This document shows positions 29,606 to 42,856 of a stretch of 64,000 nucleotides of DNA, piece after piece. The translations under genes and the position numbers were made by a program. The stretch lies in assembly GCA_943737045.1 (NCBI GenBank), contig CALSFV010000055.1, positions 248,001 through 312,000 on the forward strand, in the 5' to 3' direction. The stretch comes from Parapristionchus giblindavisi. Taxonomy: Eukaryota > Nematoda > Chromadorea > Rhabditida > Diplogasteridae. The first letter of the stretch is position 1, and each line of letters starts with the position of its first letter. Below the pieces are notes generated by a model, which made no database searches, was not told where the DNA came from, and saw only the letters and a program-made list of their open reading frames with translations.

Positions 29606-30270
29606 ATGGGATCACGATTAATGGCCAGTCGTATTCAATTGATAGGCAGGGGGATGTCACAACCAACTCCATATGGGAAGAGAATGGATCGATTACAGTC
29701 CAGAATCTTCAATGAGGTATACGGTAGCTGAGATTTTTCAAATCGATTAGCTAATTTTAGCTGTACCTTTCATGATCTGGGAAATAATTGGATAATACTG
29801 TAGCTATAGCAATACAGTACCCCTGGGTTATCGATGACTGAGTCAATCTATACATTCTTCTAGGTTGTTCTTCCAACTGATGTTCGTTCACACAAAGTAG
29901 TCCGTATCATGTCATCTGAACCCATCGAGACCAAGGAACAACTATCACCCAAATACTATCCCAATCTGCCCATGTTCCACTATCTCACCAAGGTATGTCA
30001 TTTGGAAAACGTCGTCCCACACAACTCACACACATCACACCACCGTATCGTTGTAGCTCCTTCGTAACCATGGTCTCTTCTTCGATGATCATGTCATATT
30101 CAGACAAGTACAGGATGAATTGAAGACGATCAGAGGAAAGGTACTGTAGATTATCGATTGATTTTTTATTACTGTAGACGATTATCGATTAACTGTATTG
30201 TGATGCCATTTAGGTTGTTCGACCTCCTATCGGACAAGGAAAACGTGCCCAATTGAGAGGAAAGAAATGA
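29606..30270 (+). CDS. MRPS33: Mitochondrial small-subunit ribosomal protein S33 (mS33)
   Basis: Four exons (29606-29716, 29864-29992, 30057-30140, 30214-30270) give 126 residues. Family features in order: RMDRLQSRIFNE near the N-terminus, VLPTDVRSHKVVRIMS, the PKYYPNLPMFHYLTKLLRNHGLF segment, FRQVQDELKTIRGK, and a basic tail ending GQGKRAQLRGKK. It belongs to the mitochondrial 28S ribosomal subunit. The N-terminal 20 residues are slightly longer than in human and contain basic residues without acids, as a mitochondrial targeting region would. The ATG directly follows TTATTCCAG, so trans-splicing to the start codon is likely. The stop codon leads straight into a GATGATCTTTGATC word. Confidence 0.93.
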
Positions 30271-31065
30271 TGATCTTTGATCTTTTTATGGTCGATTTTA
30301 TCGATTTATTCGACCCATATTCATGAATTGGTCTCATAGATTATGTAGTTGTTATCTTCTTCTTTGTTTTGTACACTCGACAGATCGATAAATGATTTAT
30401 TGATTGATTATATGATCTCGATGTACATTATTCTATTCACAATGTGTTCATTAATCACATGTCTACCGTTTTGATCTATCATATACCAGGTATTTCACGT
30501 TTTTTTTGCGGGTGAGAAGGGGTAAGAGTGTTGCACAGTATTCTGGCCCATGCCATTTTTCTTCGAAAGCAAGATAAAGGAGAGACCATTGTATTCGAGA
30601 GAGTTTGTATGTTGAGCGGTCGTTCTTGCTTTGAAAGTCATGAGAACTCTGTGGTTGTCATCGATAATACATCCTTGTTTTGAGTACTTTTAGTTGTCCT
30701 TTTGTCGAGTGAATATGAAAATAGTCTATTTGAATGGCGGATGGCACATTTGTAGAATTGTATAGCTTTTTAAAGATTGTGGATGAGAAGTTATGAATAT
30801 AGTATGAGTAATGTTTGCAATGCCTTATCTCTCTATCAAAGTCCCCTCCTTTTCCATCTCTATCTTTATCTATTTATCATTCAATTCTCCATTTCCGTCG
30901 GTATTTGTCTGACACGTTGAACTGTGTTAATCTCATCTTGTTATCAGCGAGTATATGACTAGTAGGCTCATTCCTTTTATCGATTAACTAACTATTTGTT
31001 CTCACTTGTTGATCTTTGATCTGCGATCTATGTTCACTTAACTATTCTATATTTGTAGATATTAG
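30271..31065. other. Spacer between MRPS33 and PNKP, no gene seen
   Basis: AT-rich DNA beginning with GATCTTTGATC at the MRPS33 stop. It holds no exon chain. A TTTGTAG acceptor-like site lies 7 bases before the PNKP start. Confidence 0.5.
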
Positions 31066-34000
31066 ATGAAGCGTGCTCAACAGCAATCGACTCTTTCTAA
31101 TTTCGTCAAAAGAGGAAAGAAGATTGACGACGAAATTGAGGAAATCGAATCAAAAGGTTATTCATTCTCTGTGCAAAAGTTGCGAATAGAAACGAAAATC
31201 AGAGAAAACTCTCATTGCTTTGCACACTCTCTCGCACCTACTTTTTTCTTTTCTTTTCGTGACTTTTGAACACTATATGATTTTTATAAATCGTCATTTA
31301 CTTATTTCTCATTTGAAGTAAAGTGCATTGTTGACATTGTTGAGTTGACGTGTGATTGTGTCAAATATATGATTCTCTCGTAATATTTCGAAATGAACAT
31401 AATGGCATTTACATATGATTAATAGTCATAGTGAAAGGAAAGTGGGACTACATCATATGGGACTATATTCTAAGTATGAACGTTCTCACGTTCAATTCAA
31501 TATTTCGAACACTTTCAATTAGACTATCTTCACATCACTCTTCACAACACACTTTACGAGTCATTTTACCTACTTATCACAGTGAGCTTTTCGTCACTTT
31601 CACATACAGTATAGGTCAAAAGTCATGGGACACTTTTTCATTTTTTTATAACTTTTGATCCAGGAAAGCAATCAAGCTCATCTTTTGAGACAATGTACAG
31701 AATTTATCAAGGAATAATACCATGATGTGTTGGTGTAATTAAATTAGTTCACTGATGCGTAGTGATGACGCAACCGAAGTACACTTCTTTTGAAAATTCC
31801 CATTTCTTTAGTGAAAAGCCCTGCTTTTCAGGAACACTGTGAGAGTGGAGACCCCCACTAGGGCTGTACAGTCAAACAATCCGGAATGGCTCCGACTCCG
31901 ATTTCAAGCTGTAGCAGGGTCGCAACTTTGACCCCCAAAATTTATAACTCAGCTTCTAGATGTGCTAACAACCCGTTCTGAGTGCTGAAATGATGCTAGT
32001 GGCGAGTAATGTTTATCCCCAGATTACGGTAGTCATGGCTCGCCATTTGCCCTCAGGGCATAAAATAAATTTTTTTGGGGAGGACCGATTTTGAGACCCT
32101 ACCGTTCAGAGGGCGGGTCTTCTAAAATTATGGTTCCTGTGCAAGCAGCTTTGTAATGTATCATATATGTATTTCCCTTATTTTGGTTAAGTTCAGATTC
32201 CTTTCAGACCCGCAGCAAACGCTCTGCTGAGATCTACTCGGTTGTAGCGACTAAAGATAAAAATACAAAGATCAAAGATCAAAGTTCAGAACTAGTGCAA
32301 AAACTTTTGTGAACATCTCTAACATGCATTGGTACTTTGAAACTAAGAGATTTCATCAATAGAGGGTCAGGGGCGAGGGCAGTAACAGAGAAAGCGCAAG
32401 AGCGCGCACCGAGTAGACCTCAGCATAAAGTTTGCTGCGGGTTTGAAAGGAATCGGAACTTAACCAAAATAAGGGAAATACATATATGATACATTACAAA
32501 GCTGCTTGCACAGGAACCATAATTTTAGAAGACCCGCCCTCTGAACGGTAGGGTCTCAAAATCGGTCCTCACCAAAAAAATTTATTTTATGCCCTGAGGG
32601 CAAATGGCGAGCCATGACTACCGTAATCTGGGGATAAACATTACTCGCCACTAGCATCATTTCAGCACTTAGAACGAGTCGTTAGCACATCTAGAAGCTG
32701 AGTTGTAAATTTTCGGGGTCCAAGTTGCGACCCTGCTGCAGCCTGAAATCGGAGTCGGAGCCATTCCGGATTGTGTGACTGTGCAGCCCTAGTGTGTGTC
32801 TCTACTCTCACAATGCTTCAGAAGAACAGGACTTTTCACTAAAGAAATAAAAATTTTCAAAAAAGTGTACCTCGATTGCGTCATCACTACGCAGCAGTGA
32901 ACTGATTTAATTACACCACCACATCATGGTTGTATTCCTTGATAAATTCTGTACATTGCCTCAAAAGATCAGCTTGATTGCTTTCCTGGTTCAAAAGTTA
33001 TAAAAAAATGAAAAAGTGTCCCATGACTTTTGACCTATACTGTATATCGGTGTTAAAAACAATTCATTGATGATTAGAGTTTTGTTTGATTGATGAAATA
33101 ATGAATTGATATCAGAAATGACATCACTCGGACAATGGGAGCAGCCCAATGAGGATCTTATCGTATTTGTCCCTCATGATATCGAAGATCGGACCAAGAT
33201 TGCTGCTTTTGATATGGGTACGGTAGCTTTTATGATATGAATCGATATGTAGTCGACTAACGAGTACAGTTGATAGAAGTTAATCAATAGTCTGAGGATA
33301 CTGTATGTTCAATTCTAGATGGGACGCTGATTACGACGAAATCAGGCAAAGTCTTTCCCACGGATACGTTTGATTGGAAGTTTTGGAGTGATTCTGTTGT
33401 GTCAAAATTGAAGGAACTCCATACAACGCAGGAAACGAAGCTTGTCATTTTCACTAATCAGAAGGTACGATTGGGTTATGGTTACATTTGATTACTCAAT
33501 GAATACGGTAGGTCAACGAGCATCAGAGATTACTGTAATTGCAGGGAATCAAAATCAAGAAAGTGGATAAGGGAGCGTTCAAACAGAAGATTGAAACGAT
33601 TGTCAAAAGAGCCGGAGTACCGATTCAGGTTGGGATACTGTATAATCAACTAAACGACTTAATCTAATCTAGATTGTTTAATCACTCGCCAACCTTTTGA
33701 TTATTTGTTTCATTCCTAGAGTATATTTCATTTGACTAACTAGTTTCTCAATAGAACATCATTAAACATATCACAACCCATATTAGATCATTGTTCATTC
33801 CAGGTGTATATCTCTCTGGGAGACGGTAGATATCGTAAGCCAATGACCGGAATGTGGGATCATTTCGTCAAATGTGGAAATGGAGAAGTGGCTATCGATA
33901 TGGAGAGCAGTGTCTATGTGGGAGATGCTGCGGGAAGGACTGCAACCAAGGTTGGTATTCAGGATTACTGTAGTAAGGGCTATTGTAGATCACTATCGAA

Positions 34001-35349
34001 TTACTATAGATCTGTACTGTAGTCGAGATATGGTAACAATGGTCGTTAATGGGGGGTGGAATTGTGTGCACTTTAGTTGTATTATTTCTTTATAATTAAT
34101 TTAATAGAAGATATGTATTTCATGGCTTTGTCCGATGGTCTATCAAAATGGGAATAATCATTTAATTCTAATTGAAACACCATAGGACGCATTTTAATCT
34201 TTAGTTTCAAATATTTTATATCCAAACATTAATGTGTATGCAAACTAATAATGTTCGTGCACTTTAGTAATTCATTTATTTTGATTCGTTCATTATAGTC
34301 TCGTCCGAAGAAAGATCATTCGTCTGCTGATCGTCTCTACGCACACAACATCGGACTTCCATTCCAGACTCCCGAACAGTTTTTCCTGAAGAAGAAGGTA
34401 TACTGTAATTGGATATCGATTGATTTATTGTTTATTGATTGATTACAGGAAGAAGAACCATGGGGACCACTCCCATTCTGTCCTCATGAATTTAATAAGA
34501 AAGAGAAGAAGCTATTGGAACCTGAAGGTATTACTGTAGATTACTGTAGATGATGAGATTGCGGTAGATCATTTTCAATCAATCAGTATTATGTCTGTAG
34601 ATGCTCCCCTCCCCGCTTCATCACAAGAGATCATTGTGATGGTTGGATTTCCTGGAAGTGGAAAGAGTTCATTCTCGAAGAAACTCGCAGCTGATCATAA
34701 GTACGGTAGATGATTATCGATTGATTCGATGGTATAGTGTAATGGTGTACTGTAGGTATGTAGTAGTGAATCGAGATACACTGGGAACATGGCAGAAGTG
34801 TGTGGCAGCAGCGAGAGATGCACTGCGTGCCGGAAAGAGTGTTGTCGTCGATAATACCAATCCTGATAAGGAATCGAGGTACGGTGCTTGTTGACTACGG
34901 TAGTTTTGGGCAATTACTTGTGTCACTTCAGAAAACGCTATATTACGTTGGCGAAAGAGATGGGAGACATTCCAGTTCGTTGTTTCGAAATGACGAGTAA
35001 TATGCATCATTCGTCACATAATGTTAAGTTTAGAACACTCACGAGGTAGGTAGATCAATCATTGATCGATCATTTATTGATTTATTGATTGATTACCAAT
35101 TGATTATTCCAGAGGAGGTCCTGATGTTAGTTCGATGGTTTTGCGAATGCACGCTTCCAAGCTAGAGGTACGGTATTTTGATCAATATGAGATTGGTTAG
35201 GTATTGATTTGTTTGATAAATCAATCAATAAATTCTTCCAGTCTCCATCACTCGCCGAAGGATTCTCATCAATTGTTCGTGTTAATTTCATTCCAGAGTT
35301 TGACTCTGAAGATGATCGAAAGTTGTATTTCTCATATCTGATCGAGTAG
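31066..35349 (+). CDS. PNKP: Bifunctional polynucleotide kinase 3'-phosphatase
   Basis: Twelve exons in phase give 415 residues. There is no N-terminal FHA domain. The HAD phosphatase domain has the nucleophile motif DMDGT (63-67), FTNQKG (109 onward) and VGDAAGR (180-186), followed by the family linker [20 protein letters not shown]. The kinase domain has Walker [10 protein letters not shown] (265-273), [12 protein letters not shown] and DNTNPD (315-320). It converts 3'-phosphate and 5'-hydroxyl DNA ends to ligatable ones in single-strand-break repair. All catalytic motifs are present. The first exon (30 residues) begins [18 protein letters not shown], a degenerate PIP-like sequence. Intron 1 is nearly 2 kb because of a palindromic transposon. 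Exon 1 is linked only by phase and composition. Confidence 0.95.
31185..31270. mobile_element. Hairpin MITE copy (GTCACGAAAAGAAAAG family)
   Basis: Contains AGAAAACTCTC, CACACTCTCTCGC and the terminal CTTTTCTTTTCGTGACTTTTGAA of the family. It lies in PNKP intron 1, before the large palindrome. Confidence 0.7.
31607..33042. mobile_element. Tc1/mariner-like palindromic element in PNKP intron 1
   Basis: The terminal sequence CAGTATAGGTCAAAAGTC is repeated inverted at the right end (GACTTTTGACCTATACTG), and TA flanks both sides. The two arms match over about 700 bp with a centre near 32,330. CAGT ends, a TCAAAAGT word and a TA target are typical of Tc1/mariner. No transposase frame is present, so it is a non-autonomous fold-back element. 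Pairing of the arms in the pre-mRNA would give a very long hairpin. Confidence 0.88.
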
Positions 35350-35756
35350 GTTGCGGTAGTTTTGATTATCGATTGATTCATCAATAATTACGGTATCTCT
35401 CATTCCTCATTCAATTTCTCGTGATCTTATACCAATCTACATGTAAACTCACTCCAGTTTTAATTGTGTTATACAATTTCATGAACTAATTTGTGAAATG
35501 TTATTGAATTGTGTATATTGTTGGATTATCGATTAATATAGATTATCGATTATATTTGATAATGTGTTGTGTACAGACAATGCGGAGTCTTAACCATTTT
35601 CGTAGTACATGTTATATGATAATTAGTACATTTCCATGCTTTTCCATAATATATTTTGCATTTTGAGGACCGCAAACTTTTCAGAGTAGTTTATCGATTG
35701 TTGATAAGATTATAATGGGAGAACGGAATTGATTGAATATCAACCCTTAGTCTTCT
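35350..35756. other. Spacer between PNKP and the phosphatase relic
   Basis: Tail-to-tail gap of about 400 bp, AT-rich. No gene or RNA recognised. Confidence 0.5.
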
Positions 35757-37380
35757 TCTCTCTTCCTTGACTCACTCGATTTCTTATTCTTTGATTCTTC
35801 TTTATCATCCTTAATAATAATAACATCATGATCAATTCATTGATATAATGAAATACCTTTTTCACTTCTTTCCTTCCTCTTTCTTCTCCTTTTCATCTTC
35901 TTTCATAGACTTAGCCGAGGTCTCTTCACTCCAACTATTATCACTCGTATCAGAATCATCTATAGATCTAGTCTTTTCATCTTCACTCGAATCTGGAATA
36001 ATGTAGATTGATCTTTGATCCCTGATCTCTTACTAGTCCTACCCTTCTGTCGTTGTTCTTTCCACTTATCACTCTCTTTGATATACGCTTCTACTTTGGT
36101 CTTTTCCTTCTCTGGATGGTCATGACTACAAATCAATCAATAATATCATTCAATCAATAAATCAATGGTGATCTACCGTATATCTTCTAAATACAGTCAA
36201 TCGTATTTTCATACTAGATACATAACACAGGCTGCATTATGACAGTTCAAGTAGTTAGGGGCTGAGAAGATAGTGAGAAGACGTCCATCGGAATCACGAA
36301 AGAATTTATATCCATTACTCATCATCTGAATACACTTTGTCATAAGCCACTTAAGTCTACTTAGAGACTTAAAGTACTTAAGGTCATAAGGTGAATTAAC
36401 TGACGTCCGATGAAATCTGATGGCCTCGTACGATAAGTTCAATGTTGTTCCTCTTACAGAATGTTCTGACTACTTCTCCATTGAATGTGAATGATACGCC
36501 TGCAAAGATCAAAGATCAATCTACAGTAATCTCTCAAAGATCAAAGATCACCTCGATGGGATAGAGGATTCTTAGGCATCTGGATCGGACCAAACCAGAT
36601 CAGTGGCAAGGCCATGAGGAGGAATTATGAGAGGACGTTTGATCTATAATCAATCAATAATCGGGTGATTACGGTATTCATGTACCTCATCGATTTCTTC
36701 GAGTGTTTCCATGAATGGTGACAATCGTCCGTGCATACACAATATTTTCTTGTTCAAAGAAGCAGCCAATGGAAGAAGATTGAACATCTCGCTGAAACAC
36801 TTCCAAATCTCAAATCAATCAATAATCACCACCTATTACAGTATATCGACCTACCTTGAATCCTTCCCTCTTCCCGAACTTTCCAATACATTCCTCTTGA
36901 AATCCATATGATAAGGTTGTATTGGCATCCACGTGATTTCCCCTGGCAATTAATCAATCAATCAATAATCGATTGTCTGATTGATCTACCTTAACATGAA
37001 CACTCTTGATGGATACCGTAACTTTCTTTCCTCTTGAAAGAGTGCTGAGCCACTCCTGATGATACGATAAACTTGTGAAGGGGTGAGCTTGACATCAGCA
37101 CATGACGGAGCTCTTAAATCAATCGATAATCAATCGATACTGTGATCTACAGTAATCCTTACAAACTCTCGCTATTTTTGGATTTGAAGTCATCGACTGC
37201 TGGTGCCATCAACATCTTCTTCAACATGGACACATAGAATTCTTCATCCGTTTGATCCTCTTTCTCAAAAACAGAAGTGATATAATAAAATAAATAAAAT
37301 AATAATAAAGAAAGACTGACAGATTCACTTCTTGTTTCACTTTTCGTCTCACTACTAATAGAAGTAGCCATGAATGACAT
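35757..37380 (-). pseudogene. PP1-like serine/threonine phosphatase relic lacking catalytic motifs
   Basis: Exons read on the minus strand: an N-terminal part (ATG 37,380), then LTPSQVYRIIRSGSALFQEE joined directly to LRYPSRVFMLRGNHVDAN, FGKREGFK, MFNLLPLAASLNKKILCMHGRLSPF, IKRPLIIPPHGLATDLVW, GVSFTFNGEVV, NGYKFFRDSDGRLLTIFSAPNY and a charged Ser/Glu/Lys tail. This is the PP1 order, but the stretch with the metal motifs GDIHG and GDYVDRG is absent from contiguous exon sequence. GNHE has become GNHV, and a TAA stop interrupts the WSDPDA segment. Junctions in the C-terminal third do not all match in phase. PP1-like genes are expanded in nematodes. Either this is a pseudogene or a short non-catalytic protein is made; catalysis is not possible from what is present. 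Confidence 0.8.
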
Positions 37381-37439
37381 TCGACCATCCAAGAGAAGAA
37401 TGAGAATCAACAACGATATAGACAAATGAATAGATGAAT

Positions 37440-38930
37440 GAAGAAGTTTTATAATTGTCGTCTTTCATTTCATTTGATTAATCTACTAACAATTAATTCA
37501 TTTCAATAAGCTGAATTAGCATAAAATAATTAGTTTGTGGCACGTAGAATAATTTTTGCAATCTTTCTGTTTCCACAGTTCTTCACGAAGATATTCGAGC
37601 TATTTGCCTTTTCAACTATCTTTTTGTAACCAATCGAGTACACGCAGAATATGCAGATTGTAAATGAGCATAACATTTGGAGTGTAGAAATATGTGCACG
37701 TATGCATGTAAGGAAGACCTCCTATCCACTCAGATATAATTGCTACTCAAGATGAATAGGCATTACCCATGCTCATTAACTGTTTAGATATGTTTAACGT
37801 TATGTTTACTTGAAAGTAAGGCTTTCATTCTCTACTTTGTCTACTTACATATATGTACATATGCATTATATGCATGTATACATTTTAATTTTGCTTATTG
37901 TAAGAACAATCATCATCGTATGATTCTTTGATCTGTGGATCTTGTTTATCTATTTTGTAACGAATGACGTAGAAGTAGTTGAATTATTAACGGTTTGTTG
38001 ACTCATTCCAATCTAAATAACACTAATTATATCGTATCTATAGATTTCATTCTTTTGATGAGTAACACAGTTGAATGATTCCTCTTTCTTTGAAACAAAT
38101 GAATATTTGAATTGAAACTCCTCCGCCTTTGGCATATTCAAAGAAAGAATATTCTTTACTAACATTTTGTTTTGTATATCTGAATATTTTCATGCGTGTT
38201 TATTAAATATTTTTAAAAAAGCAATTTAATTCATAGGTGATAATGACAGTAGGAAGTTTTTTATGAGGATACATTCGGAAGATTAATGCGAGTTTTTTTC
38301 ATTAGAAAAATCTATAAGTACGCGATTCATCGTTTATGATCACTATTAGAAATCATTGAAAATTCGCAATTCTAATAGTAAAGCTATAAATTAATATTAT
38401 TTCGAAGAAAAAGTCTAGTCTATGTGAAAGCTTTGATCGTATCGAATCCATTTAACTGATTACGTAATCTGTCAACAACCTTATCATTATGTATATGAAA
38501 GATGAGGATAAACTCGATTCCCTCATCTGCAACTATACATATCTATCATATCTAACTATACTTAACCTAACTATTTATCTCCGTGGTTACGTTTCTTCAT
38601 CAATCCACTCATCCAATCGTCTTTTTTCGTAAAGGATACTCAAAGAAGGCTATGACGAATAAAAATTACTTCCGGTATTTGTTACTTAAAAGATTTTTTA
38701 TCTTTGAATATTTTAAATTTATATTTTTTTCTAACATAGATATTCGATTAATTTTAAGAACAATCCTTGTAGACCATTATTAATGATAAAAACTGAATCG
38801 ATCGAAGAAGGAGTAAGCACACACATCTATCGAATATTATTGACTATTGAAATATTCTTTCTTATTATTAACTTTTTATTCGTAACCAGTGTCGTCAATA
38901 TTGTTCGCAAGGTTTGATGAACAATTTCTG
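37440..38930. other. Intergenic region, no gene seen
   Basis: AT-rich spacer of 1.5 kb. A start at about 38,491 opens a frame with a hydrophobic stretch (YLSYLTILNLTIYL) that could be a stray first exon of the adjacent receptor, but no donor in the right phase supports this. Confidence 0.45.
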
Positions 38931-40245
38931 AAGACACCGGCTCAGTAAGATTCGAGGATCGCGCCAGTGACCCCCGGACATCGACCTCACCGATTTGGCT
39001 CAAATTTTTTTTGCGGATACCCCCATGAACCCCTATCACAAAATGGGTATTCATTAGGACTGAGTCCTTGAAACACAGATGTGGCGGGTTCTCGAAATTT
39101 GAAAACTCGATTTTCACCAAAAAAAAGTGGAGTGACCTAGGTTCAATGTTAGTGTCGATTAATTACATGTATGCCTAGACAACAAAAACTCGCTATAGGA
39201 CGGTCTGGAGATCGCAAACTGATTTTTTACCTCCTCAAAACATTTTAAAATTAATTAAAATTTTAAATTACAAAATCGCACAATAGTTTTTGCCTTATCT
39301 TATAAATAGAAATATAATAGAGCAAAAAATTCCACGTCGAATGAGTGAAAAAATTTAAAAAATCGATAGACCCCTGTTTTGAGAAAAATGGGCCTGACGA
39401 TGACTCGAAAATATTTATGTTTTTAAACCCCCTCATGTTTGTACTCATATTGAAGATCTTTTTGAGTAGAACAACTTTTATGTTGAATATTTCGTCTGAA
39501 ATTCATGTTCAAGAGAGATTTAATCGTTTTCACCCAATTTTGAGTAAATCGAAAGTAAAATATTTTTGTGCACTATGTGAATACGCATAAACATTGAAGA
39601 ACTCAAAAATCAGTGCACAAAAATATTTTACTTTCGATTTACTTAAAATTGGCTGAAAACGATTAAATCTCTGTTGTACATGAGTTTCAGACGAAATGTT
39701 CAACATAAAAGTTGTTCTAATCAAAAAGATCTTCAATATGAATACAAACATGAGGGGGGTTTAAAAACATAAATATTTTCGAGTCATCGCCAGGCCCATT
39801 TTTCTCAAAATAGGGGTCTATCGATTGTTAAATTTTTTCACTCATTCGACGTGAAATTTTTTGCTCTATTATATTTCTATTTATAAGATAAGGCAAAAAC
39901 TATTGTGCGATTTTGTAATTTTAAATTTTAATTAATTTTAAAATGTTTTGAGGAGGTAAAAAATCAGTTTTCGATCGGATCTCCAGATCGTCCTATAGCG
40001 AGATTTTGTTGTCTAGGCATACATGTAATTAATCGACACTAACATTGAACCTAGGTCGCTCCACTTTTTTGGTGAAAATCAAGTTTTCAAATTTCGAGAA
40101 CCTACCACATCTATGTTTCAATGACATAGCAATAATGAATACCCATTTTGTGATAGGGGCTCATGGGGTATCCACAAAAAAAAGTGAGCCAAATCGGTGA
40201 GGTCGATGTCCGGCACTACCGGGAATCTTACTGAGCCGGTGTCTT
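38931..40245. mobile_element. 1.3-kb palindromic inverted-repeat element
   Basis: AAGACACCGGCTCAGTAAGA at the left end is mirrored at the right (TCTTACTGAGCCGGTGTCTT). The arms are about 640 bp each and meet near 39,590. They differ by scattered substitutions and short insertions, for example GGATCGCGCCAGTGACCC in the left arm only. There is no transposase and no clear target duplication. It stands just upstream of the first receptor gene. Confidence 0.85.
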
Positions 40246-40318
40246 AAATTTAAAAAAAAACATTTTTAAAAAACAAAGAATTACACAGCGTTCTCTTCAA
40301 TCATGGACAGCTAAACAT

Positions 40319-40806
40319 TTAAAGGGACGGTATCCCTTGGAGAATTACATGTTCAAATTCGCGGGAGATCCCCATACGGAAAAGTCGAACTAGAATATTT
40401 CATAGAAATCAGCAAAAATCACAAGGCAAAGTGGTGGTGGAACTCGTCAGCTACGGCCTTTGAGCGCGCCGTAGACCACTAGGCCATCAATAGACAAATG
40501 TTTGCTAGGGAAGTGCTATACCTATTCATGATCTCTTTGTATTCACTGGTTGTATTATGAGACAGCCTATTCCTTCCGCCAATCAGCTATCGATTTGCCA
40601 AAATCGATTGGATGGAAGACGGGTCCCTTCCTATCCAGTCTATCTTTTCTCTTCCACGATGCTTTTGTACTGCCCCCGGCGCAGATATCAATGGCGATTT
40701 TCAAACATACCGTATGATAGTTCGTCAATTCGTGGTGGGGCAAAATTTCACGTGCAAACATTTTCCACATTTCAATCAATATTTTTATGGGAAACTCTCC
40801 CTTTAA
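40319..40806. mobile_element. TTAA-bounded inverted-repeat element with a tRNA-like module
   Basis: The left end is TTAAAGGGACGGTATCCC and the right end is GGGAAACTCTCCCTTTAA, with TTAA at both edges. It is 488 bp with no transposase. A minus-strand A-box-like sequence, TGGCCTAGTGG, lies near 40,480. It resembles the element at 46,949 at its ends but not inside. Confidence 0.7.
40433..40490 (-). pseudogene. Weak tRNA-like sequence in the TTAA element
   Basis: On the minus strand ATGGCCTAGTGGTCTACGGC matches the A box and D arm of a tRNA. The B-box position (CGAGTTCCACC) is poor. Hairpin GGCGCGC lies between. It is the weakest of the tRNA-like modules here. Confidence 0.35.
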
Positions 40807-40967
40807 ACTCTCTCCAATACAATCACCCGCTTCTCTGGCTTTCTGAGGAAACCCTATTTATTCGAGAATAAAATGAGAAAATTATTTTGGAATCATTTTT
40901 AGTCTGGAATAATTTTTAAAAGATATTCGAGAATAAAATATAGTTCATTTAAAACAAGACTACTACG

Positions 40968-42241
40968 ATGAGTTTGATTCTTGATTTCTTTAAGTCATCT
41001 CTATTCCATTACAATATCCTCACTCTCACTATGTTTCTTCTATTTCATTCATATTTCTATTTCGTTGGAAGAGGAATCGTCATTCTCTATCAGACTCATA
41101 TTCTCATTATACCCAGTCAGTTTTTTTTTTTCAAAAAAAAAAACCATGCGTTTCACAAAGCAATTTCGGTTGCCGACAGAAGCTTTATCTGAGAATTTTC
41201 TCAGACCATGGTTGTGACGTCACTTTGTCGGCCACCGATGGTCATAATTATCTTCTAATCTATTATTATCCTATGTTCAGATGAATCTTCTGACTATTGG
41301 CAGTCACCTCTTCTCTTAATTGGAATTCTTCTACGTGATTATCAAGGAATAACTGTGCTGCTACTCTTGCCTTCCATGGTATTCCAACATACTCTAGAAT
41401 TTAACCCATAAAAACTATGAAACATAAAACTTCAGAAAACTAATTTGTCTTTCCTCACGAGAAAATATCTGAAATTATAGGTAACGGAACGATTGGTAGC
41501 TACAATTTGCATACGAGATTATGAACAAAAATCTATGAAATATGTTTCTGTAATTCTTATTGTAATAGTTGTGATTACTAGCTCTTTTATCGCTTCCAAC
41601 ATAGTTTTTGGTAAGTGCTTGGACATTTATTTTCGGCCTTTTTTGTATTATATAAAAGTAGATTTAATAAATCATGCAGAAGTAATTAATAGTATATTTT
41701 AGTAAACAAAAAAATAGATATTAGTAGCTGCAGGCTCACTGTATTGGCCTTTATTCAAGGCAGTGAACCTAAACTAAATTTAATTTGAATCTCAGAGATA
41801 ATAGTCTTGTCTCCCTCAACATATCTCATCGCCGTTGTCACTCTTGTATTGATTAGTGGAACAGTTAGTGTACCCTCAAATATTGATTGAAATTAAGTAA
41901 AATACAATTTTACAGATAGCACTCATCTTATGTTATTTCAATTCCTATCGGATTCGTCGTACAAGAGAAAATGATAAATATACTCTTAGTACTAAATATC
42001 AATTGAATGAGAATCAACGAGTATTCAAAGTACCAATCAATATTTAATTCCAATCTCATGGTCCATTCAAATGTTGCGAAAAGAAAAGAAGATCAGAGAA
42101 AACTCTCCTCGTTTTTGCCCACTCTCCCACATCTTTTTCTTTTCTTTTCGCTTGTTTTGAATAGTACATTAGTAGATTACAACTAAAGACAGAAAAAAAC
42201 ATACGCCTTTTCGGATGATGAAGAATAATGAAGGGCAATTA

Positions 42242-42339
<98 letters not shown>

Positions 42340-42752
42340 TCAGTTTCTTGGAGTGATAACTCTGTGGGGATTCATTGGAACTTCTATAATAGCTTCTGTT
42401 CTTGCCATAAGTTTCCTATCAGATGGGAATGGAAACACTATTTCATTATCCCTTTCTGGATATGAAACAACCTCTGCTCTGTAAGAATTCAATTTGTAAT
42501 TCAAAGTAAGAAAGAAAATAAACGAAACGAAAGAAACACGAAATTTTACATAAAACGAGAAGAATTTTCTCTGATTTTATTTTCTTTTCGAAATTTTTGA
42601 AAAGATAAATAAATAAATAAATAAATAAATATTCCTTTATTTTCAGGTGTTTCACTTGTGGAATAATCACTTGCTTTGTAACTCAGAAACAATGGAGAAA
42701 AGAATGGATAACAAAGTTAGAGAAATATTCAATCAATATTATTAATCTATAA
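40968..42752 (+). CDS. Sre-family 7TM chemoreceptor, first exon missing or unseen
   Basis: Exons 40995-41115, 41281-41378, 41481-41610, 41796-41863, 41916-42029, 42344-42480 and 42647-42752 match in length and phase those of the two downstream paralogues. Family hallmarks are VTERLVATICIRDYEQKS at the cytoplasmic end of TM3, DKYTLSTKYQLNENQRVFK before TM6, and QWRKEW after TM7. Using the ATG at 40,968 (in frame with the second exon) gives 266 residues without TM1. However, CTTTAAG at 40,994 is an acceptor that aligns exactly with the acceptors of the paralogues, so a separate TM1 exon is expected. None is found up to the TTAA element at 40,319. The gene may be truncated. Sre proteins are odorant-type GPCRs of chemosensory neurons. 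Confidence 0.78.
42067..42165. mobile_element. Hairpin MITE copy (CGAAAAGAAAAG family)
   Basis: TTGCGAAAAGAAAAGAAG and CTTTTCTTTTCGC at opposite ends, with AGAAAACTCTCCTCG between. It lies in intron 5 of the first receptor gene, followed by a TAA and TA microsatellite. Confidence 0.75.
42241..42337. repeat. (TAA)n(TA)n microsatellite
   Basis: About 13 TAA units run into about 28 TA units and end just before the TATCTTCAG acceptor of the next receptor exon, so length variation here could affect splicing. Confidence 0.95.
42505..42602. mobile_element. Hairpin MITE copy
   Basis: Contains GAAAGAAACACG, AAAACGAGAAGAATTTTCTCTGATTTT and TTTTCGAAATTTTTGAA. It is a diverged member of the GTCACGAAAAG family in the last intron of the first receptor gene and is followed by (AAAT)n. 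Confidence 0.6.
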
Positions 42753-42856
42753 TTTAGATATTCGAAGAACAATAGAGTACATTCAGTGACGTATGATGTT
42801 AATAAAGCAAATGCGACTAGACTATACTTTATTGATCTAGAAAGATCATGGAAGAA